Below are positions 28,583 to 39,114 of a DNA stretch of 64,000 bases, one piece after another. The stretch spans positions 17,238,179 through 17,302,178 of the forward strand of contig JBBMNZ010000002.1 in assembly GCA_037954325.1 (NCBI GenBank), given 5' to 3'. The translations under genes and the position numbers were made by a program. Below the pieces are notes generated by a model. It was not told where the DNA came from. It searched no databases and saw only the letters and a list, made by a program, of their open reading frames with translations. Position 1 is the stretch's first letter. Each line of letters starts with the position of its first letter. The stretch comes from Fistularia commersonii. Taxonomy: Eukaryota; Chordata; Actinopteri; Syngnathiformes; Fistulariidae.

Positions 28583-30399
28583 TCAACAAGGTTTTGCATG
28601 TATTTAAAGTTCATAATGGTTTGAACATCCTCAAAACCCAGGACCAGACATGACTCAATCTTGGAGAAGCGGTGTGAAACTTTGGAACTGTAGCATATAA
28701 TCCTGAAAACAAATTTACTGAAACATTTTGTCTATGGCTCTATTTTATCTTACCGGTAATAATACTGATTTACATCTTTCTTTGAACTTTGAAACAGCCT
28801 ATGTTAATAAAAATGTCATTTCAGAAATCAAACAGTGATTGTTGAATTCACTGCACAATGGCATCTGTAATGTTTCAGACAGGATTAGAACATCATGTCT
28901 ATAATTGGCTTTGGTCGGGGTTTCATTTAAAAAATGTGGTTGTTTTGGTTTTATGTCTGATATGACAAGTCATTTCTGTTGACGAGAGTAAATCAATTAT
29001 CTTTGTTTTTTTTAGTTATGGATATGTTTGTTTCTCTTAAGAATACAGTTTATTTGATGTCCTGCAATTTACTTTTTGGATAGAGGGGAAAATGAAACAG
29101 TAAAGTAACATTCAAAAAGTTTATTTCACTCAAAGTGTTCAGTCAGCTTTACATACTGTGTAGCTTTGTTGACAATGATTCTCATCTGTCACCACTCAAT
29201 GCTATAATATCAGAATATTAAAATATTGAACCATGCTGACTGCAGTTTATTCTTATTGTGGGGTGGGGGAAAAGGTTTCCCACAAACCCATCTTCTTTAC
29301 TGCACAATGACATGTCAAACAGGCAGAGTGTTACTGCTGTAGATATTAGCTTTTCAACATTAGGTCGCTTCAGACGTACGTTCCAACAGCCTATCTGTGT
29401 GATTGTCTGACACAAGCTTCTCACAAAAGTGATGTAGTATAACATTTGAACAACCAGAACATTGCTGCTGAGAATGTGTGCAAACTCCTCAGAGAAGCTG
29501 GCAAACGTACGCCACACCCCCCGAAATTCCCCACAGATGCCCTGATCTGACTGTTGTCTGATGTATGATCTGACGTAACTCAGAAAAAGTAGATTTTTAA
29601 TGCACTCTGGTATGAAGGGGAATGGTTCTCTTCACTCATGACACACTTTTATCCTGTATCGTGAACCTGGTTGGACACATTTGTTAATGTTAATGTTTTT
29701 ACAGGGTGGCTCATGGAGCTGGTGAGGAGGTCTTAGTTTAAAAGCTGTTGACATAATACACAGCTGCAGAATCTCCAAAAGAACATAACAGTAGAGGAAT
29801 ATAAAAATATTGTCAGTTCATTGTCACTTTTCATCATGTCACTTTTCATCATGACAGTGGTTGGCTTCACATTGTTTGTTGTGCATGCTGGTTTCTGATA
29901 AGTACAAACATCCCGTGTCCTCAGTGGCCTCTCAACTCACCAAACATACAGTATCTCCTGCGGAGCATCTCTGGGACAGTTTGGAGCCTTTGGCATGTCA
30001 CCATGTTGCTGTCACTGGGGTCATCCGTGAACTCAGCACAGCTCTTGCCGACCAACGATCATTCATTTTTGAGGTGAAGAGGATATATTATGAAATTTTA
30101 AATGTTGACACTCACTTACTGTTGCTGGGATTCTGGTAGATATTTCAAATGACAGTGACTCCAGGTTGTTTCATTTGAATTTAAGAATAAATGTTGTTCT
30201 CTGAACACAATGATTTTTATCTTGCGATTATTGACAATATATCCCACATTTCTGCAATTGGCAAAACCTCACCTTTTATTATAATTATTTAGATGTGCAT
30301 TTATAAGCTATCGCTGAACATAATCACATTTCATGGCAATGCTTCATTGTGAAGTATAAGGAATGAGTCCATAACAGGGAAAGCATGTTAGATGTTTGG
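28583..30399. other. Noncoding stretch
   Basis: No supported gene. It contains a possible transposase relic at 29930-30075 (listed separately). The minus-strand open frame at 29218-29517 has no recognisable domain. Confidence 0.5.
29930..30075 (+). pseudogene. Possible Tc1/mariner-type transposase C-terminal relic
   Basis: The plus-strand frame contains SPAEHLWDSLEPL, followed by a VIRELSTALADQ helix. This resembles the N-P-I-E-H-L-W-D box and the final helix of Tc1-like transposases. No catalytic region or inverted repeats were found, so this is weak. Confidence 0.28.
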
Positions 30400-31065
30400 G
30401 GGATAAAGTAAGAAGAGTCAGACTGAGATGGTTTGGGCGTCCACAGAGGAGGGACAGTGACTATACAGGTAGAAGGACGCTCAGGTCGGAGCTGCTCAGC
30501 TGGAGGCCTTGAGAAGGACCTGAGTGGATATTTATGGATTTAGTGAAAGAGGATATGAAGTGAGTTGGCGTGAGAGAAGAAGATACAGAGAACAGGGTTA
30601 GATGTCAGTAAGATGTGGACAATAAACAACTGTCCACCCCATCACTCAGAGCCTCTGGCTGCCGATCTCGGCTCTTCTCGGTCTTGGCTCCTCAGTGGTG
30701 GAACGCACTCCCGAAAAAGGTCAGAAAAGCGGGGTCGCTGCCCATCTTCTGCCGTGAGCTGAAAATATACCTCCTCACCAAGCGCTGCCCCACTAATCGC
30801 ACCACCCCCTCCCCACAAAAAAAAAAAACAAAAAAAAACAGACAAAGAGATGACTGTAAAGATATGGTTTTTAGATGGCTATTTGGTAGAGTGATCATTT
30901 CTGACTTCCGGCTATTGGTACTTTGGATCTTTGGTGACTGAATTGCACTTTTTGCAAGTCACTTTGGATAAAACTGTCTGCCAAATGACTGTTAATGTAA
31001 TGTAAATGGGGAAAGATGATTTGCTGTGGTGACCCTTGAAGGGTGCAACAAAAAATAAATAAAAG
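30400..31065 (+). mobile_element. RTE-like LINE 3' end, copy C (interrupted)
   Basis: 5' truncated. 30400-30604 matches the end of the copy at 13882 (AGACTGAGATGGTTTGGG, then GTTAGATG). It resumes at 31008-31065 (GAAAGATGATTTGCTGTGG, then GACCCTTGAAGGG) with an A-rich tail. The intervening 400 bp belong to a different, nested element. No intact ORF. Confidence 0.75.
30605..31007 (+). mobile_element. L2/CR1-like LINE 3' fragment nested in RTE copy C
   Basis: The C-terminal part of an L2-type ORF2 is visible (RLFSVLAPQWWNALPKKVR, then LPIFCRELKIYLL) at about 30650-30780. After an A-rich stretch comes the diagnostic L2-type ending: CACTTTGGATAAAACTGTCTG, with the core TGCCAAATGACTG, then TAATGTAATGTAAATG at 30990-31007. 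It is 5' truncated and dead. Confidence 0.75.
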
Positions 31066-31429
31066 TATCTGTGAAGTATCTGACTTTTGAGGGGGGCTAT
31101 GAAGAGCTGGCAATGTATTTCAATAGGTTCAAATGTATTTGCTTTTGCCTGTCATTGTGGTTTATAGATGAACGATACATACTTATTTTTACGACGAAGG
31201 TGTCGAATCTACAAAGCAAACCTGGATAACAACAATGATGCACAGATTCTTAAAATAAATTCAGTTAATATTCGGAATTTGGTCATTTAAAAGTAAACAT
31301 GTTGTTCCCCTTTCTGCTCTATTGGTAGTCACAAGTCTAATGGGATTTCTTTAAACAGATTAACTTTACAGCGTTACAGTGTTTATACAGTGTTGACACT
31401 CCTCTCCAATCTTATCCTCTTGTGTGAAG
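31066..31429. other. Noncoding stretch
   Basis: No gene or repeat recognised; AT-rich sequence leading to the CpG-rich block. Confidence 0.45.
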
Positions 31430-31710
31430 CAGAGTGAGTGACGTGATGAACCACGTGACCTCCCTCTCCTCGCGTACCTGAGCGCCGGCCGACAAAAACA
31501 CGCGGGGAAAGTTTGAGGAGCTCCGCGTTGCTCTCCCGTCGTGACGTAAAGTGGGACCTCCCACACACGGAAAAGCGCACTTTCTCTGCGCCGCCCGCCC
31601 AGGGAGGGAGGTGCGAGAGAGAGTGAAAAAAGGAGAGAGAAAGAGAGAGAGCTTGCATGGCTCCAGTCTCAGCCCTGCCACTCGCTGTTTCTCAGACATG
31701 ACAGAAGCCA
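31430..31710 (+). promoter_or_regulatory. CpG-rich candidate promoter and first exon upstream of znf503
   Basis: A CpG-dense block with a perfect E-box in CCACGTGACC (31450-31459), CRE-like GTGACGTAA near 31542 and GC-rich motifs. It is followed by a GA-rich tract and GTTTCTCAGACATGACAGAA, ending at a strong 5' splice site, GCCA|GTGAGT (exon end 31710). The ATG at 31698 would encode only M-T-E-A before the donor. It lies 3.8 kb upstream of the znf503 start on the same strand. It could be an alternative noncoding first exon of znf503 or the start of a separate transcript. Sequence features are seen; transcription is inferred. Confidence 0.35.
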
Positions 31711-32235
31711 GTGAGTATGAGAGTTTGAGTAACGTCAAATAAGTTTCCAGTGGGCAGGACCGCGTTTCAGTGATGTCTCAGTATTTGTCTCTTTTCTGAC
31801 GCTTTACATCGGACGTTATAACAGAGTAATACCAGGTAAATGACGCATCACGGAATCGGTTGTGATCTCGTCTCCTTCGAGAGATCGGATTCTTTCTTAC
31901 TTTCTTTCGTCTTCTTTTAATTCATCTTCCGCATGCCCATTTATTATTTTAACAATTCTCTCGTGATTATTCTTTATTGCCACAGTAGTAGCATTCTTTT
32001 CATATTAAAAAGAAATAAACGCGGCTTCGAGTAATTTCTCAAGTTGAAAAGGTTTTATTTTCCTCCTTCCAAATTATAAATACACAAGTGACATTTATAG
32101 ATCTGTGAGAAGACACGTTGTTAACTTGATTAATTTGTTTTGTATATTATATTCCAACCAAGTTTTTGGTCTGAATATTTCATGCGGAGAGTGATGCGTG
32201 AATATATCAGCGTTCTGAAATAATGATAGCATTAT
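31711..32235. other. Noncoding stretch
   Basis: No gene recognised; moderately AT-rich sequence after the candidate donor site. Confidence 0.45.
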
Positions 32236-32248
32236 ATGATATATATAT

Positions 32249-32279
<31 letters not shown>

Positions 32280-32314
32280 ATTATAATATATATATATATA
32301 TATATATACATATA

Positions 32315-32358
<44 letters not shown>

Positions 32359-32412
32359 GATATATATATTTATACCTACCGAAACACACACACACATATA
32401 TTTATATATATA
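32236..32412. repeat. Compound TA/CA microsatellite
   Basis: Two (TA)n runs separated by a short ATTATAAT interruption, then a (CA)n run of about 28 bases, a TATATAGATATA segment and a second ACAC/TATA stretch. Confidence 0.95.
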
Positions 32413-32539
32413 ATCCTTTATATTCAAATATCATGAATTATGGTCCCCAAAAAATGTGTTCCCATTTAAGAGGAATGCCGTGGAGTTTGGTGTCTCAGAC
32501 AGAAGCCCATTCGTCATACAGACAATAAAGAGGGTTTTC

Positions 32540-32665
32540 GCCTGACAGTGAGAATTTATGGTTGCCCTTCCTTGCCCTAATAACTCACATATTGTGTCAC
32601 GGACTGACAGCCCTTGCAGAAAACAGCAAGCCTGTTATCAATCACACATCTTTGCATATTGTGAA
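32540..32665. promoter_or_regulatory. Candidate enhancer with POU octamer-like site
   Basis: Contains TTTGCATAT (32651-32659, POU/OCT-type), TTATCAATCA near 32635 and CATATTGTG twice (32588-32596 and 32655-32663). Low-complexity sequence flanks but does not enter the block. Inference from motif content and proximity to znf503. Confidence 0.28.
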
Positions 32666-33109
32666 ACACTCCCCACCTCAACCCCCCCACGACCTCCCCC
32701 TCCTCACCCCCGTTCCTTCTGCCTGACAAAAACAGAACACCGGAGCTGAAGATCCTGAGCTTGCTTTGCCCCACCTACCCCCGTCAAAGTGCAAATAAAT
32801 GGTCTGTGTATTTGTAATGCTGCCGAAACCATAAGTTAAATTATTTTTTTAATTATTTTTTTATTTATAATAAACCTTTTGTGACACACGATGTATTTAT
32901 TTATACATGGTTACAATGTATTTTACATTTGTTCAATCAACTATATCCATCCTCCTTTTTTTTTATTCAATAAAGCAAATCGCATTCAAACGCTGCACTT
33001 AGATGAGCAATATACATATATTTTGTTCTTACTCCCACACGCCAACAAAAATCTATATCAACCCCCTTTGACCGTCCACTCCAGGTTTTCTTGCTCTCCG
33101 TGTTGACCT

Positions 33110-33350
33110 GTCAAGCCGATTACCACAGAAAGAGATTAATGGTATAGGCGGGTTGCAATAATAATCGTTTTGTTTGATGTGACAACTTTGATAGGCGTTG
33201 ATTTACTTACAAACTGATAGGCTTTTAATTGAGCGCCTCCATTCCGATAGAGATGAAAGGGGTAAAAAACATTGAAAAGCTGCCCAATTGCCCCGGAGCC
33301 TCAATACTGATTAGCCATCTCAACGGTGAACAGTTCAAGGCATTTTAAAC
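33110..33350. promoter_or_regulatory. Candidate conserved enhancer block
   Basis: A repeat-free block 2.2-2.4 kb upstream of the znf503 start. It has homeodomain cores (TTTAATTGAG at 33223-33232, AGATTAATGG near 33131), two GATAGGC repeats and a GATTAGCCAT (near 33310). Evenly mixed composition with no open frame is typical of conserved noncoding elements, but conservation is not shown. Confidence 0.3.
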
Positions 33351-33500
33351 TTCTTTCCAACTCAGCCCTCACACATCATTTTCCCCCTCTTTTCCCTCCC
33401 CCCTTCTACCATCTTAAAGAAAAAGAATAATTTTCATTGAACGTAAATAAAAATAAAATAGTTTTAAAAAAGTTTTTTGAAAAAAATAATTCAACCCCAC

Positions 33501-33526
33501 CAACACACACACACACACACACACAC
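33501..33526. repeat. (AC)n microsatellite
   Basis: A short AC dinucleotide run, about 13 units. Confidence 0.9.
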
Positions 33527-33559
33527 GTTCTCGACCCCACCCCAGCCTTCACCGTCTTT

Positions 33560-33690
33560 GTTATTCTTGTGCGAAAATGACGACGTTGGCCCCTGAGGCG
33601 CGGGACAGGTTGGAGCCGCGCACATCGGGCGAACGCGCGGAGCGGCGACCCATCCTGTGACGCTGCGGCTTTTTAACGGGTTACTTCTCG
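33560..33690. other. CpG-rich block
   Basis: GC-rich segment with many CpGs (GAGGCGCGGGACAGG, CGAACGCGCGGAGCGGCG). It is probably part of the extended unmethylated domain upstream of znf503. No ORF or splice site stands out. Confidence 0.4.
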
Positions 33691-33704
33691 CCTCAATATC
33701 CGAG

Positions 33705-33705
<1 letters not shown>

Positions 33706-33746
<41 letters not shown>
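33706..33746. repeat. (TG)n microsatellite
   Basis: About 20 TG units following the CpG-rich block. Confidence 0.95.
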
Positions 33747-33748
<2 letters not shown>

Positions 33749-34254
33749 AAACGCACGGGTCGTTGCGTTGGGTCGTTATTTTGGCTGGAAACATTTTGTG
33801 TTGTGAATACAGAGATCCATAGATACTTTACCCCTTCACGTAATTGCGATTTTAATTTATCATAAATCATTTTGGACTTTTTGTATATTTTGCGTTTGGG
33901 AGATATTCAGGCGAAGGCCTGTGGCAATGCCATATTCGAGCGTTTTACACAGATCACTTAAAAATACGCTAAAATAAGTTACATAAATTGAATTAATAAT
34001 AATGATGATAATATTTCTATCAATAATCGTGAATTTAACCCCGAAAAGAAGAACACAAAGTTTTCCAAGAGACTAGAATTAATATTCCCCACAATGCAAG
34101 GACTTCAGGGGACGTCGCTTGTCGTCGGTCTAAAACAAATACAAAATAAATAAAAACCCTCAGTTAATATCTTCACAGACGTATATCACGTTAAAATGAG
34201 GTGAGTGTGTAGCAGAATACCCCTCTCCCCATTTGTCCTTTTTTTCCTTTTTCC
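33747..34254. other. Noncoding upstream flank
   Basis: No gene, repeat or clear motif cluster seen; AT-rich. Confidence 0.45.
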
Positions 34255-34380
34255 TCCCGCAGTCACACTGGCGTGTAATCAGCCACAATGGCTGACATAA
34301 ATCAAGCGCGGGATTGACAGCTTCTGACAAATAACTGATTGATTGCGGTGGAGCAGAATTGACACTTGACGGAGGGGTGG
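34255..34380. promoter_or_regulatory. Candidate Hox/Pbx/Meis-responsive enhancer
   Basis: Within about 70 bp there are ATAAATCA (34298-34305; complement TGATTTAT, a PBX-HOX type site), TGACAG (34315-34320, MEIS/PREP core), TGACAA (34325-34330), TGATTGAT (34336-34343, the PBX-HOX site type known from hindbrain Hox enhancers) and TGACAC (34360-34365). It lies 1.1-1.2 kb upstream of the znf503 start codon. znf503/nlz genes act in the hindbrain, so a rhombomere enhancer is a reasonable hypothesis. Motifs are seen; activity is inferred. Confidence 0.4.
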
Positions 34381-34959
34381 AGATAGAAATAGAAGGGCGG
34401 TGTACATTATACTGAAAACATGTGACATTCGCATCTCTCCATCACTACATTGGTCTATTCCTGTCAACGAGTGTCTGTTTAGGGAATTCGGGATGAAGTG
34501 GTTGGTTTTATGGTTGCCAGTGGCGAGAGGAAAAGGGTCCGTGCGTCTTTCGGAATAGTTATAAAAAAAAACCTTGCAAGTCACCAAACTACTTCTAAAG
34601 TAATTATGTTGTTTATACTTACGTGCGTAAAAAAGCTACAAGACTGACAAGATGTTTTGTTTCCATATAATTAATCGTGTCGGTGTTAAAAACGAGTGGA
34701 GTAGTGTTTTAAGGAAGCGCATCACAATCACTTTTATAGGATTCGGGGTAAGTCAGAATGAGCGTTATTTTGAATATGCCGTGGTTAAAAATTCAACAAC
34801 TGCGACAAAAGTCTGTGTTGTTTTCTTGACGATCATAAAGGAGGGGGGGTGACGTTTAATGCTCGGGGTTCAATAGAAGTTATAATCTGTGATTTATTAT
34901 TAAAAGAAATGTAAGCACTGACAAACGCAGCGCAGTTGGAACGCGTGTATAACTCGGGG

Positions 34960-35190
34960 CGGACGGGCGGGGACGGGAGGGGGTGAAAGAAAGACGCGAG
35001 CGTCGACAGCAACCAAAATATTTAAGCCTGTCCCCTCCCACGAACTGTGAAAATAGAGGCGCTTCCAAAGAGGAGAACGTCACATCCCCTTGACCCTCCA
35101 ATCACCTCGGGGTCCCATTTGATTGGAAGGCGGCAAAGGCTTTAATCTCGGACTAATTCAGACGCTTTTTGAAGTGAAAATCCTAGCAGT
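34960..35190 (+). promoter_or_regulatory. znf503 core promoter region
   Basis: GC-rich segment just upstream of the 5' UTR. It contains a TATA-like AAATATTTAAG (35016-35025), a direct CCAAT box (35098-35102) and an inverted one (ATTGG, 35122-35126) spaced like paired NF-Y sites, plus ACGTCACATC near 35078. CpG density rises through 35190-35340. The transcription start is not determined; I place it between about 35045 and 35200. Confidence 0.5.
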
Positions 35191-35371
35191 CCGTACTTCG
35201 GGAGCGCAGAGCGCGGAGCCAGCAGTCAGACGCGCACACGGCGCAGCGCTCACTGTGCGAGAGACGCAACCCAGGATAACGCCTCCGCCTCGCCACGGTC
35301 TCCTTCCAGCCGCCGCCGCCGCGCCTTGCTCTCTCCAACCAGGATTAACTAACCTTTTGTTTTTGTTTTTT

Positions 35372-35512
35372 ATGTTTTTTTTTTTTCTTGTCTACCGTTC
35401 TTCTTCTTCTTTCCGCCCCCCCTCCCCGAGAGACTGGCTTGACGCTCGTTTCGCTTTCTTAATGCATCTGACGAGAGCATCGCCGTTTCATTTCCTGACA
35501 ATTGGGACATGA
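35372..35512 (+). promoter_or_regulatory. Upstream ORF overlapping the znf503 start codon
   Basis: An ATG at 35372 and a second in-frame ATG at 35462 open a 46- or 16-codon upstream ORF. Its TGA stop (35510-35512) overlaps the znf503 ATG (35509-35511) in an ATGA arrangement. If the mRNA starts upstream of 35372, ribosomes ending here would terminate exactly on the main start, which favours reinitiation control. The peptide itself (Phe-, Ser- and Pro-rich) resembles nothing I know; the arrangement, not the product, is the likely function. Confidence 0.5.
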
Positions 35513-37467
35513 GCACATCGCTCTCGGCGCCTGCCTTGAAAAATAGTGATATTTCCGTAGCCTGGGAACGCGGCACTCCTCGGAATAGCGGCAGCCAGCC
35601 TCCCCTCCACTGCGCGCCTCCTTCGGATCCTCTACGCCAAGCGAAGCGGCTTCCCATAAAGCTTTTGAAAATGCTCACCGCACGGTCGGGACACATTTTG
35701 CACCCGGAGTACCTGCAGCCCCTGCCTTCCACCCCGGTCAGTCCCATAGAGGTAAGGAAGGGCGCTCCCTGCACAAACTTAGGGTTTTAGTGGGCTTTAC
35801 TTTTAAATACATGAACAAAAAAAAAACAGCGTGTTATTTCAAAGTCTACCGCTTATTTTCATATTAGTGTTAGGTGCAACGCGATTGTGTTCGTAAATAC
35901 TAACCAATCCGAACATCCTCTGTAACACCCGCTCGCTTGGGTTCTCAACGTCAAAAGTGTCTAGAAGTTTTATTATTTGAATTCATAAAATAAGACCCCC
36001 CCTCCCTTTTTTTTGTCTTTTTTTTTACAGCTAGATGCCAAGAAAAGTCCCCTGGCCCTGCTGGCTCAGACCTGCTCCCAGATCGGCAAACCGGACCCCC
36101 CGCCTTCCTCCAAGTTATCCTCCGTGACGCCCAATGGATCTAGCGAGAAGGAATCTAAATCCGGCCCGCTGAAACTGAGCGACATCGGCGTGGATGACAA
36201 ATCCAGCTTCAAACCCTACTCAAAGCCGTCGGACAAGAAGGACTCGACTTCGGTTGTGTCGGGCGGCGGCGAGAAGTCTGGTTTCCGGGTGCCGAGCGCC
36301 ACCTGCCAGCCGTTCACGCCGCGGACGGGCAGTCCTAACTCCAGCACGTCCGCCTCCCCCATGCCGTCGGAGGGGAAATGCGGGGACCGGGATGAAAAGA
36401 AAGAAGCCGATTGCAATAAAAACGGCACGACGGACGGATCGGGCACGTCGAGCCATAGCAGGATAAGCGTGAGCTGCGGTGGAATTAACGTGGAGGTCAA
36501 CCAACACCAGGAGACGAGCCATGGCACTAAAACAACCACCACCTCCTCCTCGGAGTCTGTGACTTCTGTATCCTCCGCATCCGTTCTCGGTTCGGGACTA
36601 GTGGCGCCGGTTTCACCCTACAAACCGGGACAGACGGTTTTCCCTCTGCCCCCCGCGGGGATGACGTACCCCGGCAGCCTGGCCGGGGCCTACGCCGGCT
36701 ACCCGCAGCACTTCATGCCCCACGGGGGAAGCTTGGTGAACGCGCAGCTGGCGAGTTCGCTGGGCTGCAGCAAGGCTGGATCCAGCCCGCTGGCCGGGGC
36801 GTCCCCTCCGTCCATCATGTCGGCCAGCCTGTGCAGAGACCCTTACTGCCTCAGTTACCATTGTGCCAGTCACTTAGCGGGCGCGGCGAGCGCCGCGTCT
36901 TGCACGCACGACTCCGCGGCCGCCGCGGCAGCCAACGCGCTCAAGTCCAGCTACCCGCTCATGTACCCGACGCACCCCATCCACGGCGTGCACTCCACGG
37001 CGCCGTCTTTCAGCGGACATCCCCTGTATCCGTACGGGTTTATGCTCCCCAATGATCCCCTACCCCACGTTTGCAACTGGGTGTCGGCGAACGGACCGTG
37101 CGACAAGCGCTTCTCCACTTCGGAGGAGCTGCTGAACCACCTGAGGACACACACCGCCTTCACCGGCGCCGAGAAGTTGATATCGGGTTATCCCGGGTCT
37201 TCGTCGCTGGCCAGCGCCGCCGCGGCGGCCATGGCCTGCCACATGCACATGCCCCCGTCAGGCGCCCCTGGAAGCCCCGGGACTTTGGCCCTGAGAAGCC
37301 CGCATCACGCGTTAGGACTCAGCAGCCGCTACCACCCGTACTCCAAAAGCCCCCTGCCGACCCCCGGGGCCCCGGTCCCGGTCCCCGCGGCCACCGGCCC
37401 TTACTACTCCCCTTACGCACTGTACGGTCAGAGACTCACAACAGCGTCCGCGCTTGGATACCAGTGA
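35509..37467 (+). CDS. znf503: Zinc finger protein 503 (Nlz2/Nolz-1), two exons
   Basis: Coding sequence joins 35509-35751 and 36031-37467 (559 aa); the junction is CATAGAG|GTAAGG to TTTACAG|CTAGATG, phase 0. znf503 is a NET-family nuclear corepressor of hindbrain, eye, striatal and limb development that acts through Groucho-type partners. Visible motifs: DPLRQAKRLPIKLLKMLTAR near residues 40-59, the Sp-type SPLALLAQT at 87-95, FKPY at 141-144, the buttonhead-like box CRDPYCLSYHC at 349-359, and one atypical C2H2 finger (Cys429, Cys438, His451, His455; eight residues between the cysteines). It ends with the invariant ALYGQRL...ALGYQ tail. LKLSDIG and CLSYHCASHL identify it as znf503, not znf703. 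It is shorter than the mammalian protein because it lacks most of the Gly- and Ala-rich runs. The start has G at -3 and matches family N-termini (MST...). Confidence 0.97.
35752..36030 (+). other. znf503 intron 1
   Basis: A 279-bp intron with a GTAAGG donor and a long T-rich tract ending TTTTTTTTTACAG. Its position, after ...STPVSPIE and before LDAKKSPLALL, is the family's conserved site between exons 1 and 2. Confidence 0.95.
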
Positions 37468-38200
37468 GGAAAGGAGAGACTCTTGAAAAAGTTTATAGTA
37501 CTAAGAATGCAAAATATAGACTTTTATATTAACAGCGCTAAACATATGGGCGGGTTCCGTGGACTTCAACTGTATTTATTTATATGTCGGCTTAAAAGCG
37601 GGCGATTATAGCTGCAAATGGGAAAAAAAATATTTGAGCAACTCAAAAAGTGCATTACGTTGAAACTGAATTATAGGTGAAGTGAAACACACACACACGC
37701 ACACACGCATTCACACGTTAGAGTACTAATTAAAGTAGGGGTCCTCATTTTGATGTTGATTTGAAATTGCCATGATTGTATTTGTTCTTATTTAATGTCT
37801 CATGGAGAAGAAAATAATTTACATGCATGTTTGTTTCTTAAATTTCAGAATTTGTCCACATTTTAAAATTGTCGTTATTTTTCAGGTGTACACCTTGGAA
37901 AGAGAATTGGTATTTTTTGTATGTATTCTGGGAAAAAATAAGAAACAATTCTGATCCATATCTCCGTGTGCCTCATTTCCTGACACGTTGCCATCATTTA
38001 CTGTACAATATGCTTAAGTTAACATTATTTAGGACTTTATTTAAATTGACTCGCTGAATGAACGGGTACAATAATAATTTGTTGATTTACGCGATGGGCC
38101 TATCATTAAAAACACATTTCCTTCTTTCTCTTTTTTTCCTTTCTTTCCCTCTGTCTTTCTTTCTTTGAACGTTAATCCGAGCACTTTGGTTAAACTAAAA
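37468..38200 (+). other. znf503 3' UTR (end uncertain)
   Basis: AT-rich sequence after the TGA. It contains an AU-rich element TATTTATTTATA (37573-37584), which includes the TTATTTATA nonamer associated with mRNA instability, and other TATTTA-like tracts. ATTAAA at 38105-38110, followed by a T/CTTT-rich stretch, is the best poly(A) signal candidate. No canonical AATAAA is obvious before it. Confidence 0.45.
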
Positions 38201-39114
38201 AGTTTCAGTCAGGGGCTACTCCAGTGGTAGCGTCCTGCGTGTGTGTTCGTATGCATGAATGAGCGTGTGCGTGTCCACGCGTAATAGTGTTTTGAGAGAA
38301 TCAGACTGGCTTGCCATGAAGTTTGCGTGTGGATGTATTTGGTCAACCCGTTATTTGAAATGGATTCAAACGTTTGGTCAAATCATCACCTACGTCTGGC
38401 AAAAAAGAAAATTAAAGAGAATAATATTTTGACGACGACAGAAAGAAGGTAAAATCAAAACGAATAATTTTATAACATCAGGATCAAATTGGCCAACGTC
38501 TTAAATAATTTTCTGTTCACGTGAATCCACTGATTTTTTTTATCTCTTTTTTCTAAACACACCTCCAGTGAAGTGTATTAAAGTACAGATAGATTGGCCT
38601 CGGCATATGCCGCTCACACCCAAATAAGTAATGGTCAATGTTTATAGATGCATTTTTTAATGTATTTACAAAATGCTGTATGTTGTTACGGGTTGTTAAT
38701 GTGTAATTATAACGACCTAACTTCAGCATTTTTTTTTTTCATTTTCCTCCCGGTTAATTTTTTGCAGAGTTTAAACATTCATTTTCCAACAGCGACGACC
38801 AAACATTTTATTGACCAAAAAAAAGTATGACATTTCGATATCCTTAAAACGGTTTGTATTTTTATTTATTTCACACACATTTGGAGAGCGACGCACGCAT
38901 GAGATTTGGGAAGCGACGTTTCTCAAAACCCCCTGCGCATTTAATATGAGTTTTGAGATTGTTTTTTTTTTTTTATGTAATCGATCCCTCCATGACGACA
39001 CCAGCTTAAACATATATATTTTGCATGTATATAATCGACTCTAAACAATATCACCGTTGTCGTTTTCCTCCCGCGGACGAACTGTTGACCCAGGTGTGAA
39101 ATTGTTATTATTGA
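38201..39114. other. Downstream flank of znf503
   Basis: No gene or repeat recognised. The 3' UTR might extend into this interval if the ATTAAA at 38105 is not used (another ATTAAA lies at 38411). Confidence 0.45.

Larger units (their letters stand above)
32413..33500. other. Upstream flank of znf503
   Basis: No gene. It contains two enhancer-like blocks (32540-32665 and 33110-33350, listed separately), pyrimidine-rich sequence around 32680-32710 and 33380-33410, and T- and A-rich tracts. Confidence 0.5.

Noticed and set aside
29218..29517. 99-codon minus-strand open frame
   Set aside because: Unrecognised, no splice sites or codon bias seen, and within repeat-prone DNA.
36194..37532. Additional open frames on both strands within znf503 exon 2
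   Set aside because: GC-rich coding DNA commonly gives long shadow frames; only the frame joined to exon 1 has the znf503 motifs.
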